Assembly (NCBI GenBank): GCA_046349915.1
Contig: JAXMBL010000003.1
Location: forward strand, 2,294,001 to 2,358,000
Length of the DNA stretch: 64,000 nt
Source: CAIXSC01 sp046349915
Lineage (GTDB): Bacteria > Planctomycetota > Planctomycetia > Pirellulales > Pirellulaceae
Direction: 5' to 3'
This document shows, piece after piece, positions 63,885 through 64,000 of this stretch. Positions within the stretch are counted from its first letter, which is position 1; each line of letters opens with the position of its first letter. The position numbers were made by a program, and so were the translations under genes. The notes below the pieces were generated by a model, which saw nothing but the letters and a program-made list of their open reading frames with translations, ran no database searches and was not told the origin of the DNA.

Positions 63885-64000
63885 TCAGGGAGATAACTCA
63901 ACCGCACTGTCGGCAGGCTGTCGTCTCGCGGCTTCGATTCGCCACGATGCCGTTTCTCCACGCAGACCCGCCAGATTCACCGATCGGGCCTCGACCAAGC
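63885..64000 (-). CDS. C-terminal end of an unknown gene (partial)
   Basis: An open frame from the window edge ends in TGA at 63885 after 37 codons (ending AADSAVELSP-like: PADSAVELSP). It lies 54 bp upstream of the Wzm gene in the same direction, as expected for an operon neighbour. No family can be judged from such a short tail. Confidence 0.35.
   Translation of the reverse strand, partial: LVEARSVNLAGLRGETASWRIEAARRQPADSAVELSP

Noticed and set aside
63831..64000. JUMPstart/ops element before wzm
   Set aside because: No GGCGGTAG-like sequence seen; the region also contains the end of another open frame.

Overview
The window looks like chromosomal DNA of a GC-rich Gram-negative bacterium, most probably a member of the Planctomycetota. 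This is an inference from gene content: a Tat-exported DUF1080 protein, secreted proteins with little similarity to known families, Wza-type exporters with proline/glycine-rich lipoprotein partners, and XrtA/PEP-CTERM-type FemAB and asparagine-synthase genes beside a polysaccharide locus. No ribosomal marker is present, no tRNA or rRNA gene was recognised, and there is no insertion sequence or CRISPR array.

Bases 1-30,700 are ordinary chromosome with small operons. A truncated aldehyde dehydrogenase is divergent from a three-subunit molybdenum hydroxylase (FAD, 2Fe-2S and molybdopterin subunits). There follow a membrane-anchored methyltransferase, a transglutaminase-fold lipoprotein, a TolB-like propeller protein and a cobalamin adenosyltransferase. 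A 17-copy heptamer tandem repeat lies just before a nitrogen-sensing operon (amtB-glnB-glnD). Next come a secreted zinc-peptidase-like protein, an SLBB lipoprotein with a GGDEF diguanylate cyclase gene, and pyrB with a dihydroorotase-like partner that has lost most of its metal ligands. The stretch ends with trpD-trmB, a nucleoside hydrolase, a large membrane protein and an ABC ATPase, a MazG-like protein, a Rieske protein overlapping a MoaD/ThiS-like protein, a DUF1080 protein, a metallophosphatase and an M24 peptidase.

Bases 30,700-31,925 are non-coding and hold four tandem copies of a unit of about 160-205 bp, each bounded by 20-bp inverted repeats, followed by the leader of a NusG-like antiterminator gene.

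Bases 31,925-64,000 are an exopolysaccharide locus. On the plus strand, a NusG paralogue precedes a 1051-residue VanZ-like membrane protein with a large soluble C-terminal domain. That gene converges on, and overlaps, a metzincin-type protease gene whose C-terminal domain looks homologous to it. Then, on the minus strand, come a proline-rich lipoprotein and a Wza-type outer-membrane export protein, followed by sugar-nucleotide genes (epimerase and UDP-sugar dehydrogenase), a FemAB protein, an asparagine synthase and an acetyltransferase. Beyond these lie seven glycosyltransferases, a PcRGLX/YetA-type (rhamnogalacturonan lyase-like) protein, another epimerase, UDP-galactopyranose mutase, and an ABC exporter (Wzt with a C-terminal binding domain, and Wzm). 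Many junctions are ATGA stop/start overlaps, so the minus-strand genes probably form one or a few long co-translated operons. The expected product is a galactofuranose- and probably N-acetylgalactosaminuronate-containing polysaccharide, exported by the ABC route through a Wza channel. The exosortase usually found with such FemAB/asparagine-synthase genes is not in the window.
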